Positions 34,618 to 43,529 of a stretch of 64,000 nt of DNA are shown piece after piece (positions within the stretch are counted from its first letter, which is position 1; every line of letters starts with the position of its first letter). Source of the DNA: Pseudomonas aegrilactucae (GTDB taxonomy: Bacteria; Pseudomonadota; Gammaproteobacteria; Pseudomonadales; Pseudomonadaceae); contig NZ_JAHTBI010000039.1 of the NCBI RefSeq assembly GCF_019168305.1, positions 1 to 64,000 of the forward strand, given 5' to 3'. Below the pieces are notes generated by a model. It was not told the DNA's origin. It did not search any database and saw only the letters and a list, made by a program, of their open reading frames with translations. Both the position numbers and the translations under genes were made by a program.

Positions 34618-34740
34618 TTATGCAGTGCTGCGCCCGCGCTCGCGTTCCAGCTCGCGCTTGAGGTCGTCGACTGTCTGGCTTTTTTTCATCAGCAACACGC
34701 CAACGACCAGGCCGATGGCGAAGCAGGTCAGTTCCTTCAT
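34618..34740 (-). CDS. Small single-span membrane peptide (40 aa)
   Basis: This short frame starts MKELTCFAIGLVVGVLLMKK and ends with a charged helix rich in Glu and Arg. It has one predicted membrane span at about residues 5-18. AAGGA lies eight bases before its ATG, a strong ribosome site. It is too short for most gene callers. It lies 138 bases upstream of the WYL regulator on the same strand and may belong to the same transcript. Function unknown. Confidence 0.6.
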   Translation of the reverse strand: MKELTCFAIGLVVGVLLMKKSQTVDDLKRELERERGRSTA

Positions 34741-34966
34741 GGGTAGGTTCCTTGAGCTGGATGGGACGCAGGCCATCCTGAATCAAGGCTGCGACATTCT
34801 GTGTCGCTGCGTGCGTGTTTTTTGTACCGCGCAACCAGTTCAGCGTTGCTTGCTGGAGAGTAAAGTCATAGTGACATCAATTTGCTGCCAGGCAGAATTG
34901 CTGAAATTCCGATCAATCGAAGCTTCCCTGCGGCTGCTTCGTCAGGCCGAACAGGGGGAAAAAGCC

Positions 34967-35408
34967 ATGGATCTGGTGCAGGCCCACACCGTGTTGAGCA
35001 AAGCTCGGCACCCTCAACAACCGGCCTACGTGCCGAGCATTTTCGCCCTCGGTGGCCGCGGCTATTACGAGAATCCCACCACGGATCTGCTGGCGTTTTT
35101 TGCTGGCCCCCAGGGAGCTACATGGCTTCGGCGATTGTTTCCTGCGCGCCCTGCTTGGCTGTGTTTGCCCGCACCCGCTGCCTGAGCCCACGCTGGCGCT
35201 TTGCTTTGCTTTCGCCGTCAGGCAAAAGTGGAGCGCCAAGTGGGTCGGGCTTGCTCATGCATTTCGAGATGAACATACGACGACGCTAAAGGCTCTCGAA
35301 AGCATTCGAACCCACATTATTACTCGGGGACTTGAAGGTCGATTCAGCCGAAGCAAGTGCCATGGATGTGGTGATAGACCTGAATCCGTTCCGCGCCCTG
35401 CATGCTGA
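34967..35408 (+). pseudogene. Broken PD-(D/E)XK-nuclease-like gene
   Basis: From ATG 34967 (with a G-rich site upstream) the frame reads SIFALGGRGYYENPTTDLLAF, then shifts at a six-T run (35095-35100). Dropping one T gives LLAPRELHGFGDCFLRALLGC. The combination NPTTDLLAFLL...HGFGDCFLRALL matches the N-terminal pattern of PD-(D/E)XK-type restriction-like proteins, which read approximately xxHSDFLAWLL...HGLGDxFLxAL. After about 35190 the similarity ends and the catalytic core is absent, so the gene is a truncated relic. The stretch 35409-35532 shows nothing clear. Confidence 0.5.
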
Positions 35409-35532
35409 TTACCGAAGCACGGCTCAGCTGACCACGCTGCTCGCGCTGTCGAATCGGTGGATCGCGATGAATGCCGGGACAATTTCGACTTGCCGCCACC
35501 GTGCAGCACCTTGATCGGAACATCCATCGTCA

Positions 35533-36096
35533 TCAATTCAACACAATGATCTTTGACACCAACTCCGCGCTGTTCTTGGCCTGCAGCTTTTTCATCAGCC
35601 GGGCCCGATGAACTTCGACAGTGCGGTGGGAAATGTTCAACTTGCGGCCGATTTCCTTGCAGGTCAGGCCGTTGACAATGTGCGCGGAGACTTCCCGTTC
35701 TCGTGACGTCAACTTGACCGTCGCATGAAACACGCGGTCCATACGCTCGAAATGCCAGACCATCAACTGGAACGGATCATCCGGCGTCAGCGTGTAGCCA
35801 TTGGCCCTGGCCCAGAACACTTCACCACTGCGATGCTGCATGAAGCGCTCATCGCAATAGCAGCCGTTCTTGCTGTGCTGCAGCCAGCTCAGGCTGCGTT
35901 CGCCTATGGCTTTATAGTCGGCTTGAGAGGGATACAGCTTGAGGATCAACTCGCCGATCAGCTCGTCGCGCTGGAACCCGAACAATTCAACAAAGGCCAC
36001 GTTGAGATCAAGCATGCTGCGGTTGCCAGTGATCACCTGGGGAGCCGGCGACACTTGAAACGCCAGCCGTTCAAGGTCTTCCAGTGGATCGTTCAT
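35533..36096 (-). CDS. PAS-LuxR transcriptional regulator
   Basis: This 187-aa regulator has an N-terminal PAS domain (about residues 15-120; ELFGFQRDELIGELILKLYP and RHRSGEVFWARANGYTL-like strands) and a C-terminal LuxR helix-turn-helix LTSREREVSAHIVNGLTCKEIGRKL. The ATG at 36096 has AGGAC six bases upstream and is preferred to a frame open to 36243. It is divergent from the thiolase operon over 146 bases and is the natural candidate regulator of it. The PAS ligand is unknown. Confidence 0.88.
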   Translation of the reverse strand: MNDPLEDLERLAFQVSPAPQVITGNRSMLDLNVAFVELFGFQRDELIGELILKLYPSQADYKAIGERSLSWLQHSKNGCYCDERFMQHRSGEVFWARANGYTLTPDDPFQLMVWHFERMDRVFHATVKLTSREREVSAHIVNGLTCKEIGRKLNISHRTVEVHRARLMKKLQAKNSAELVSKIIVLN

Positions 36097-36242
36097 CGTG
36101 CAGTCCTGCTGCTTTTTATGGGTATGAGCCCAGTATCGGTCAGTTCGGCTACTCGCTCCTATACGTAGTTGCACGAAGTAGCGATCAGACTTTGCTGTGG
36201 GCCATTGTAGGGAACGCCTGCAATCGCAAAGGAAAAATAACA

Positions 36243-37421
36243 ATGGCTAACGACACCGTTTCCATCGTCGCCGCCGGCCACAGCCGTTTCGGTCGGCTGA
36301 ATGATCTGACCCTCGAAGAGCTGATCGTGCAAGTCACCCGCGAAGCGCTCACCGACGCGGCCATCGATGCATCTGAGATCGACGCCATCTTTCTCGGGCA
36401 CTTCAATTCGGGCATGGTCCCTGACGGCTTTGCGGCCTCATTGGTACTGCAAGCGGACCCAGCGCTTCGCTTCAAGCCCGCCACCCGGTGCGAAAACGCC
36501 TGCGCTTCAGGCTCAGCGGCCATTCAGGCCGCAATCAACGCGATTCTCTCGGGCTCGGCAGACTTGGTGCTGGTGGTTGGCGCAGAAAAGATGACCGCCA
36601 ACAGTACCGCGCAGGTGACCAAGGCCCTGGCCGGCGCGGGCTATCAGAATGATCCTGCGCAAGCCGTCTTGAGCTTTCCTCAGTTGTTTGGCCTGGCGGC
36701 GCAGCACTATCAACAGCGCTACCACAGCCCGCTGGAGTCGATGGCGAAGATTGCCGCAAAGAACCATGCCAACGCCTTGGGCAATCCCTTGGCACAGATG
36801 CATAAGGCCATGAGTGTCGAGCACTGCAACACCGTGTCCGAAAGCAACCCGTACATCGCCGAGCCGCTGCGCCTGACCGACTGCTCGCTGATCAGCGATG
36901 GTGCCGCAGCCATCGTGCTGGCCTCGGCCAAGCGCGCCAAGCAGTTTCGTCGCGAAGTGCTGATTCGCGCGACGTCCCAGGTCAACGATTTCCTGCCCAT
37001 CGCACAGCGCGATCTGTTGGCCTTCGAAGGCCCACAGCGAGCCATTCAGAGCGCGTTGCGCAACGCGGATGTGACGTTGACCGACATCAATTTCGCCGAG
37101 GTCCACGACTGTTTCACCATTGCCGAATTGTTGATCTACGAGGCCATGGGGCTGGCGCCACGTGGCGAAGGCCATCGCGCACTGGATGACGGCATCGTGC
37201 AGGCCGGCGGGCGACTTCCGGTCAACCTGTCCGGCGGGCTCAAGGCCAAGGGTCACCCCGTCGGCGCCACGGGCGTGTCGATGCACGCCATGGCCTTCCG
37301 GCAACTGACCGGACAGGCCATCGGTATCGCTGTACCCGACGCCGAATTCGGGCTGCTGTTCAACATGGGCGGAATGGCGGTGGCCAACTACGCCTCGGTG
37401 CTTCAGGCGCGCAGAGCATAG
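36243..37421 (+). CDS. Thiolase (acetyl-CoA acetyltransferase-like)
   Basis: This 392-aa enzyme is of the thiolase superfamily. The nucleophilic Cys87 is in CENACASGSAA, there is an NFAEVHDCF segment, and the His motif GGLKAKGHPVGATG lies near residue 330-343. The NEAF motif of classical thiolases is replaced by NFAEVHDCF, as in SCP2-type thiolases. It should cleave or form beta-ketoacyl-CoA. AAGGA precedes the ATG at 36243. The acyl-CoA ligase starts two bases after its stop, so both act in one pathway, probably activation and chain cleavage of a carboxylic acid imported by the MFS protein downstream. Confidence 0.88.
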   Translation: MANDTVSIVAAGHSRFGRLNDLTLEELIVQVTREALTDAAIDASEIDAIFLGHFNSGMVPDGFAASLVLQADPALRFKPATRCENACASGSAAIQAAINAILSGSADLVLVVGAEKMTANSTAQVTKALAGAGYQNDPAQAVLSFPQLFGLAAQHYQQRYHSPLESMAKIAAKNHANALGNPLAQMHKAMSVEHCNTVSESNPYIAEPLRLTDCSLISDGAAAIVLASAKRAKQFRREVLIRATSQVNDFLPIAQRDLLAFEGPQRAIQSALRNADVTLTDINFAEVHDCFTIAELLIYEAMGLAPRGEGHRALDDGIVQAGGRLPVNLSGGLKAKGHPVGATGVSMHAMAFRQLTGQAIGIAVPDAEFGLLFNMGGMAVANYASVLQARRA

Positions 37422-37423
37422 AC

Positions 37424-38965
37424 ATGAACATTGCCAATTGGTTGAATGACGCCGCCCATCGCTGGCCGTTGCGGCCCGCATTGTTCGAAGGTGATCGACA
37501 AGTGGCCGATTACCAGCAGTTCTCCAGAAACGTGCAGCAGCGAGCCATCGTGCTGAGCGAGCAACACGGTGTCCAGCCCGGCGACCGCGTCGCCCTCTTC
37601 ATGAAAAACTGCTGTCAGTACCTGGAACTGCTTTACGCCACCTGGTGGGTCGGCGCGGTCGCGGTGCCGATCAACTGCAAACTGCATCGCAACGAAGCCG
37701 GTTGGATCGCCGACAACGCGCAAGCGCGGCTGATCTTCACCGACGACGGCACGCTGTTCGACCCGGCACAGTTGCCTGAAGGGTGCCAGGAGTGTGTGGG
37801 GTTGAACGACATGATCGAATCCTCGCTTGAGTTACTGCCCGCCAACACTCCGGCCCCACGGCATGCCGATGATCTGGCCTGGTTGTTCTACACCTCGGGG
37901 ACCACCGGGCGCTCGAAGGGCGTGATGTTATCCCACGGTAACTTGATGGCGATGTCGCTGTGTTACCCGATCGATGTCGACCCGGTGAGCGCAGGTGATT
38001 CGGTGGTGTACGCCGCCCCCATGTCCCACGGCGCCGGGCTGTACAACTTCATCCATGTGCGTTGCGGCGCACGGCATGTGGTGCCTGTGTCTCGCGGGTT
38101 CAAAGCGGGCGAGTTGTTTGAACTGGCCACCTCACTTGGCAATGTGACGCTGTTCGCCGCGCCTACCATGGTCAAGCGCATGGTCGAGCAGGCGCGCCAA
38201 CAAGGCTATGCCGGTGAAGGCCTGAAAACCATCGTCTATGGTGGCGCGCCGATGTATCTGGCGGACTTGCACGATGCGGTGGACACCTTTGGCCCTCGGC
38301 TGGTGCAGATCTATGGCCAGGGTGAAACCCCTATGACGGTCAGCGCTCTGGCGCGGGAACTGATCGCTGATCGCGACCATAAGGATTGGGCACGCCTGGC
38401 ATCGTCAGTGGGACGGGCGCAATCGTGCATCGAGATTCGCATTGTCAGCGCTACGCACGCCCCCCTTGGCACCGGGCAGCCCGGAGAAATCGCGGTGCGC
38501 GGGGCAACGGTGATGCACGGTTACTGGCGCAACGAAGCCTCGACGCGTGAGGTCCTGGTGGATGGCTGGCTGTTCACCGGCGACATCGGCTACCTCGACG
38601 CGCAGGGTTATCTGACCCTGACCGACCGTTCCAAGGACGTGATCATCACCGGCGGCAGCAACGTGTATCCGCGTGAGGTGGAAGAGGTGCTGGCGTCGCA
38701 TCCGGACGTATTCGAAGTGTGCGTGGTGGGCGAGCCGGACGCGCAATGGGGCGAGTCGGTGGTGGCGTTCGTGGTCGCACGGGGCCAGAGCAGCCTGAAC
38801 GAAGGTCAGCTCAACCACTGGTTTACCGAACGCATGGCGTCGTTCAAGAAGCCGAAGAAATACCTGTTTCGCACCGAGCTGCCCAAAAACAGCTACGGAA
38901 AAATCCTCAAAACCGACCTGCGCCAATGGCTCAAGGAGGCCGCGAGCGTTGCCACATCCCAGTGA
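37424..38965 (+). CDS. AMP-dependent acyl-CoA ligase 1
   Basis: This 513-aa member of the ANL superfamily shows YTSGTTGRSKGVMLSHGN (P-loop, about residues 150-167), YGQGE in the A5 position, the hinge motif LTDRSKDVIITGGSNVYPRE near 398-417 and the catalytic C-terminal Lys in KNSYGKILK. It activates a carboxylate to its CoA ester through an acyl-AMP. It is coupled to the thiolase and followed after 59 bases by an MFS transporter. Substrate not assigned; aromatic or medium-chain acids are common for this group. Confidence 0.9.
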   Translation: MNIANWLNDAAHRWPLRPALFEGDRQVADYQQFSRNVQQRAIVLSEQHGVQPGDRVALFMKNCCQYLELLYATWWVGAVAVPINCKLHRNEAGWIADNAQARLIFTDDGTLFDPAQLPEGCQECVGLNDMIESSLELLPANTPAPRHADDLAWLFYTSGTTGRSKGVMLSHGNLMAMSLCYPIDVDPVSAGDSVVYAAPMSHGAGLYNFIHVRCGARHVVPVSRGFKAGELFELATSLGNVTLFAAPTMVKRMVEQARQQGYAGEGLKTIVYGGAPMYLADLHDAVDTFGPRLVQIYGQGETPMTVSALARELIADRDHKDWARLASSVGRAQSCIEIRIVSATHAPLGTGQPGEIAVRGATVMHGYWRNEASTREVLVDGWLFTGDIGYLDAQGYLTLTDRSKDVIITGGSNVYPREVEEVLASHPDVFEVCVVGEPDAQWGESVVAFVVARGQSSLNEGQLNHWFTERMASFKKPKKYLFRTELPKNSYGKILKTDLRQWLKEAASVATSQ

Positions 38966-39024
38966 GGCGCCTGTTTTCCATCAATAGAAATTTCCATCAA
39001 TAAAAACAAGACAGGAATACGACG

Positions 39025-40344
39025 ATGGCTACTCAACAACACAATCCCGCCCGGCAGCGCCGCCGCGCGTTTATCGGTGCGACGTCCGGGCACCTCATCG
39101 AATGGTATGACTACGGCGTATATGGTTTTCTGGCGGTGTACATCGGCCAGGCGTTTTTCGTGTCGGACGACCCCGCCACCAGTTTGCTCAGCAGCTTTGC
39201 CGCGTTCGCGTTGAGCTTCTTCATTCGGCCGTTGGGCGGCCTGTTTTTCGGCCCGCTGGCCGACAAGATCGGCCGTCGCAAAACCCTGATTACCGTGCTG
39301 GTCATGATGTCTGGCTCGACCTGTTTGCTGGGTTTGCTGCCCACTTACGCGTCCATCGGCATCGCAGCCCCTATCCTGCTGGTGCTGATCCGCTGCGTAC
39401 AGGGTTTCTCGGCCGGAGGCGAGATCGGCACCATCACCAGCTTCATTTCCGAGTACGCCGGCCCTGGTCGACGTGGGTTCTCCACCTGCTGGCTGATGGT
39501 GACGGCCGTGCTGGGGCTGGTGTTGGGCGGCGCTGTGGCCAACGGCATGACCTGGGTGCTGGGCGCCGAAACGATGCAGGCCGGAGGCTGGCGCATTCCG
39601 TTTCTGATCGCAGGCCCCATGGGCCTGATTTCGATGTACATCCGCCTCAAGCTGGAAGACAGCCCGGAATTTCTGGCGCTGCAAAAGGCCGGGGAAACCT
39701 CGAAGGCGCCCTTGCGTGAAGTCTGGCAATGGAAGCGGGCAATTGCCTTGGTGTTTTTCATCATCACCTTGCACAGTTCGATCTTCTACCTGGTGCTGAC
39801 GTTCGCCTCGACCTACATGTCGCGCATCCTGAAATTCGACAGCGGCACCACATTGTTTTACGTGTTCATCGCCAGCCTGTCGGCGGCCCTCGTGATGCCG
39901 CTGGGTGGCGCATTCACCGACAAATACGGGCGTAAACCGTTCCTGATGGTCGTAGGTGGGTTGGCGACGCTGGCAATGTACTGGTTCTTCAAGTCCGCGC
40001 CGAACGCGACGCCTGCGACGTTTTTCCTTCCGTTGATGGCGGTGGCGATTACCTTCGGGCTGTACGCCTCCTCCACCTACGCAACCATGAGCGAACTGTT
40101 GCCAACGCGTATCCGCTCGACCGGCATCGCGGTGGCCTACAACGTTCCGGTGGCCGTATTCGGCGGCAGCGCGCCGTTTATTTCAACGTGGTTGATCCAG
40201 CAAACCGGCGACATCACCTCACCGTGGTATTTCTACATTGGCACCGGCGTGATGTCGTTGATTGCCCTGACGGCGCTACGCAAAGAAGATTTTGTAGCCG
40301 GCTCGGCGGTGGTGGAGGCACATTCGCATCAGGCAACGGCCTGA
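39025..40344 (+). CDS. MFS transporter, metabolite:H+ symporter (MHS) type
   Basis: This 439-aa transporter has twelve predicted helices and the MHS signature GHLIEWYDYGVYGF near residues 22-35, followed by GPLADKIGRRKT in loop 2-3. Relatives include KgtP, ShiA and ProP, which import organic acids or osmolytes with protons. ACAGGAATACGACG provides a ribosome site. It presumably imports the substrate of the adjacent ligase. Its stop overlaps the convergent aldo/keto reductase gene by 16 bases. Confidence 0.9.
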   Translation: MATQQHNPARQRRRAFIGATSGHLIEWYDYGVYGFLAVYIGQAFFVSDDPATSLLSSFAAFALSFFIRPLGGLFFGPLADKIGRRKTLITVLVMMSGSTCLLGLLPTYASIGIAAPILLVLIRCVQGFSAGGEIGTITSFISEYAGPGRRGFSTCWLMVTAVLGLVLGGAVANGMTWVLGAETMQAGGWRIPFLIAGPMGLISMYIRLKLEDSPEFLALQKAGETSKAPLREVWQWKRAIALVFFIITLHSSIFYLVLTFASTYMSRILKFDSGTTLFYVFIASLSAALVMPLGGAFTDKYGRKPFLMVVGGLATLAMYWFFKSAPNATPATFFLPLMAVAITFGLYASSTYATMSELLPTRIRSTGIAVAYNVPVAVFGGSAPFISTWLIQQTGDITSPWYFYIGTGVMSLIALTALRKEDFVAGSAVVEAHSHQATA

Positions 40345-41336
40345 CTTGTATTGCCCATAGCCCAGGGAATGGGCGTCCTTGGCGTCGTCAAAGCAAGCGG
40401 ACTGCTAACGGCGTCAAGGCGACTCACCTGCTGCGCCGAAAGTTCGACCGACAGTGCACCGAGGTTGTCGGTGAGCTGGGTAACGGACCGGGGGCCTATG
40501 ATGGGAACCGAGCCATGTGTACCCGCCCAGGCGATGGCGACCTGTCCTGGGTTGACGCCAAGTTCGTCAGCGACCGCGATCACGGTGTCGAGCACCTTAG
40601 TACGGTGCTCGCTGTTCTCCGGCTGAAACACCTTGCCGCCAAACGCCTCAGCACGCCCCTTCTCACCTTTGCGATACTTGCCAGTCAGCATGCCCCCGCC
40701 CAGTGGGGACCAGGTGACGATCCCGAGCCCCAGCGCATGAGAGGCTGGAAACAAATCAACCTCAGGCTCACGCCGAACCAGGCTGTGCTCGAACTGTGCT
40801 GCGGCGATCGGCACCGCATGGGTGAGTTCGGCGAGGGTGACTGCCCGCGATAGCCGCCAAGCAGGGAAGTTGGAGAGGCCTGCGTAAAGAATCTTGCCCG
40901 CGCGCGCGAGATCCTCGAACCCTCGAACGATTTCTTCGGCGGGTGTGACATTATCCGGCCAATGTGCCCAATAAAGGTCTATGCGATCAGTGCGCAGACG
41001 TTTCAAGCTTGCCTCCACCGAGGCCACCATCGCCTTGCGACTGTTGCCGGTGACAAGCCGGTTGGCGTCTGGCTGTGCCCCCCTGGTGTATTTGGTCGCG
41101 AGTACGAAATGCTCGCGCCGCCCCTCCAGCAGGGTGCCGAGCAGTTCTTCTGACTGCCCAAACTGGTAAATGTCTGCGCCATCGATAAAGTTGCCGCCCG
41201 CTTCGGCGTATGCGTTGAAAATCGCCTTGCTGGTAGCCTGATCGGCGCCATGGCCCCAGCCGGTACCGAAGTTACCCGTACCCAGCGCTACCTGCGAAAC
41301 CTGCAAGCCCGTCTTGCCGAATGATAGGTATTTCAT
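40329..41336 (-). CDS. Aldo/keto reductase
   Basis: This 335-aa (beta/alpha)8 NAD(P)H-dependent reductase shows NFIDGADIYQFGQSEELLG near residues 50-70 (Asp and Tyr of the active site), LVLATKYTRG-like strand with the Lys, YWAHWPDN (His) and the C-terminal coenzyme segment IGPRSVTQLTDNLGAL. A start at 41336 follows GGAGG by five bases; the longer frame to 41354 is unlikely. It belongs to the large group related to YajO/Tas. Substrate unknown. No operon partner on this strand apart from the more distant thioesterase. Confidence 0.88.
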   Translation of the reverse strand: MKYLSFGKTGLQVSQVALGTGNFGTGWGHGADQATSKAIFNAYAEAGGNFIDGADIYQFGQSEELLGTLLEGRREHFVLATKYTRGAQPDANRLVTGNSRKAMVASVEASLKRLRTDRIDLYWAHWPDNVTPAEEIVRGFEDLARAGKILYAGLSNFPAWRLSRAVTLAELTHAVPIAAAQFEHSLVRREPEVDLFPASHALGLGIVTWSPLGGGMLTGKYRKGEKGRAEAFGGKVFQPENSEHRTKVLDTVIAVADELGVNPGQVAIAWAGTHGSVPIIGPRSVTQLTDNLGALSVELSAQQVSRLDAVSSPLALTTPRTPIPWAMGNTSQAVA

Positions 41337-41421
41337 GGTTCCTCCGTTAATCACATCAGGTGCCTTTCAGGGCGCCGCAGCAGGTACCGACCGGCGTGCG
41401 GCCGTGGTACAGACAACGATG

Positions 41422-41982
41422 TCAGTCTCGGCCATCGGCGCTCTTCGAAGTGGCCGTGGGGTGGTCGAAGATCAGGCATGTCGTGGTGGCGTGCGCGTAC
41501 AGCCTTCCATCAGGGCCGACGATCCGCCCCTCGGCCGTGGCGACCTGGCTCCCGACATGAATCACCTTGCCCTCGGCACGCACCAACGGCACCGCATCGG
41601 TCAAGGCACGCACCACATTGAGCTTCAGTTCAAGCGTGGTATAGCCTTTGCCTACCGCCAGCGTTGTATGCACGGCGCAGCCCACCGCCGAGTCCAGTAG
41701 CGTTGCGAACCAGCCACCGTGTACGGTGCCCATAGGGTTGTAATGCCTGCGCCCGGGCCGACCTTGAAAGACAGCGACGCCGGGTTCCATGTACATCGGC
41801 AAAAAGTCCAGGGTGTCTCCGATAGGTGGAGGGGGCAACTCCCCGGCAAAGATCGCCTCGAAGACTTCCATCCCCGTGAGGCTGAAAGCCTGCCCTCTGG
41901 GCATCGCATCAGCTGCCTGAAGGCGAGCTCGGACGGTCTGCTCCTCCTCGATCCATTGCGCAACAACCTGATCGACATCCAT
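41422..41982 (-). CDS. PaaI-type hotdog thioesterase
   Basis: This 186-aa hotdog-fold protein has the PaaI motif MGTVHGGWFATLLDSAVGCAV near residues 90-110. The His-Gly-Gly and downstream Asp/Ser mark acyl-CoA thioesterase sites. GAGGGG precedes the ATG at 41982. The extra 70 N-terminal residues form helices before the hotdog core. It is divergent from a MarR gene over 53 bases that contain a palindrome, so it is probably the gene controlled by MarR. Confidence 0.85.
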   Translation of the reverse strand: MDVDQVVAQWIEEEQTVRARLQAADAMPRGQAFSLTGMEVFEAIFAGELPPPPIGDTLDFLPMYMEPGVAVFQGRPGRRHYNPMGTVHGGWFATLLDSAVGCAVHTTLAVGKGYTTLELKLNVVRALTDAVPLVRAEGKVIHVGSQVATAEGRIVGPDGRLYAHATTTCLIFDHPTATSKSADGRD

Positions 41983-42001
41983 CAGTGGCCCCTCAAATAC
42001 T

Positions 42002-42026
42002 TGTATATGCAATAGTTGCAGATACA
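42002..42026. promoter_or_regulatory. MarR-type operator palindrome
   Basis: TGTATATGCAA-TAG-TTGCAGATACA is an 11-bp inverted repeat with one mismatch, lying between the divergent thioesterase and MarR genes. Its size and place fit a MarR dimer site controlling both promoters. Confidence 0.75.
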
Positions 42027-42035
42027 CTATACCCC

Positions 42036-42491
42036 ATGAAGAAACCGATCAAGCCACAAGGATGCACCAACCTCAAGCTTCGCCAGCTCACACGCATGGT
42101 GACGCGTCACTACGACCACTATGTCGCAGAGACCGGGTTGAAAAACACGCAGTACGCGCTGCTGTCGCATGTCGTCAAACTGGGGCCAATTCGTCCAGGT
42201 GATCTGGCAAAGCGCATGCAGATGGATGCGTCGACATTGACCAGGAACCTTCAGCCTTTGGCGGCCCAAGGCTTGCTGAAGGTCGGTGCAGGCGATGATT
42301 CGCGCAGCCGACTTGTCGACGCGACTGAGCTTGGGCGCGCGAAGCGAGCTGAAGCTCAGCGCGCCTGGAAGATCGCGCAAACGGCACTCAACGAGCTGTT
42401 GGGCATCGAGCGCATCGCCGCATTGCACGACCTTCTGGATACCTGCATCGAGTGCCTTGGCGACGACGCGGATCACACAGCAGAGGACTAA
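42036..42491 (+). CDS. MarR-family transcriptional regulator
   Basis: This 151-aa protein has the MarR winged helix: TQYALLSHVVKLGPIRPGDL, then MQMDASTLTRNLQPLAAQGL and the wing AGDDSRSRLVDATELG. The ATG at 42036 follows the operator palindrome closely; the frame is open upstream to 41985 but that would cross the operator. It should repress itself and the divergent thioesterase, with an aromatic acid or CoA thioester as a possible inducer. Confidence 0.9.
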   Translation: MKKPIKPQGCTNLKLRQLTRMVTRHYDHYVAETGLKNTQYALLSHVVKLGPIRPGDLAKRMQMDASTLTRNLQPLAAQGLLKVGAGDDSRSRLVDATELGRAKRAEAQRAWKIAQTALNELLGIERIAALHDLLDTCIECLGDDADHTAED

Positions 42492-42609
42492 TTTTTCGGG
42501 CGCACGTTTGAACCTGAACGCCCTTGAAAATAAAAGAGCCAACGGACCCACATCCATGACGACAGTTTTTGCTCACTCTTGCGATAGGCTATCAAGCCAG
42601 CAGCTGAAG

Positions 42610-43368
42610 CTACAGCAACTGCCCGCCCGAGATGTCAAACGTCGTCCCGTTAGCCCAGGCCATGTCATCGGACAGGATGGCAGCCACCGCACGGCCTATA
42701 TCATCCGGCAGGCCGACGCGCCCCAGTGCAATGCCCTGCGCCACATAGGCGTTCACCTGCGTATTGTCGCGCACCACACCACCGCCAAAATCGGTTGCGA
42801 TGGCGCCTGGGGCAATCGCATTCACCCGAATTCGGCGCGGCCCCAACTCTACAGCCATGTAACGGGTGAGCACCTCGACTGCGGCCTTGACCGCCGCGTA
42901 AATGCTGTACCCCGGCAAGGTGAAGCGCACGAAGCCAGACGAAACGTTCAGGATACGACCGCCATCCTGCATGAGCGGCAGCAACTGCTGGGTGAGAAAA
43001 ACCGGACCACGAAGGTGCGTGGCGATCAGTGAGCCGAACTGGTCCTCGGTCGCGTCAATGAAGTTCGAAAACAGGCCATTGCCGGCATTGTTGACCAGGA
43101 AATCGAAACGCTCGCAGCCGAAGTCGGCCTTGAGGATATCCGCCACGGTGCTCGAAAAAGCCTGATAGCTGGCCGTATCGGTGATATCGAGTGGCAACAT
43201 GGCGACCTTGGCGCCCTGCGCTTCAATGTCCCGCATCAGCGATCGGGCTTGTGCCACGTCACTGCGATAGGTGCCGATGATGTGGACGCCGCGCTTGGCG
43301 AGGTGAAGCGCCATACTGCGGCCTAGGCCGCGGCTGGCGCCGGTGATGAGTGCGATCTGGTGGGTCAT
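42610..43368 (-). CDS. Short-chain dehydrogenase/reductase
   Basis: This 252-aa classical SDR has the coenzyme motif TGASRGLGRSMAL at residues 9-21, NNAGNG near 92-97, the catalytic Ser in NVSSGF and the YxxxK pair in YSIYAAVKAA (Tyr near 154 plus Lys four residues later). The Arg after the second strand (TYRSD) hints at NADP preference. It is divergent from an AraC gene over 161 bases, suggesting regulation by that gene. Substrate unknown. Confidence 0.9.
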   Translation of the reverse strand: MTHQIALITGASRGLGRSMALHLAKRGVHIIGTYRSDVAQARSLMRDIEAQGAKVAMLPLDITDTASYQAFSSTVADILKADFGCERFDFLVNNAGNGLFSNFIDATEDQFGSLIATHLRGPVFLTQQLLPLMQDGGRILNVSSGFVRFTLPGYSIYAAVKAAVEVLTRYMAVELGPRRIRVNAIAPGAIATDFGGGVVRDNTQVNAYVAQGIALGRVGLPDDIGRAVAAILSDDMAWANGTTFDISGGQLL

Positions 43369-43529
43369 GGACGGTCTCTGCCTGCTGGGTTTGGCGCGCC
43401 TTGTGGCGCTTGCTTGACCCGCTCAAGATAGGCAATGACAGCGTTGCAACCCACGCCCGATAAGCTCAATTGATTGCCTGATTGTATCAATCGCATTGCG
43501 CGGTACCGGGGCGCAGGCATAATCGGCTC

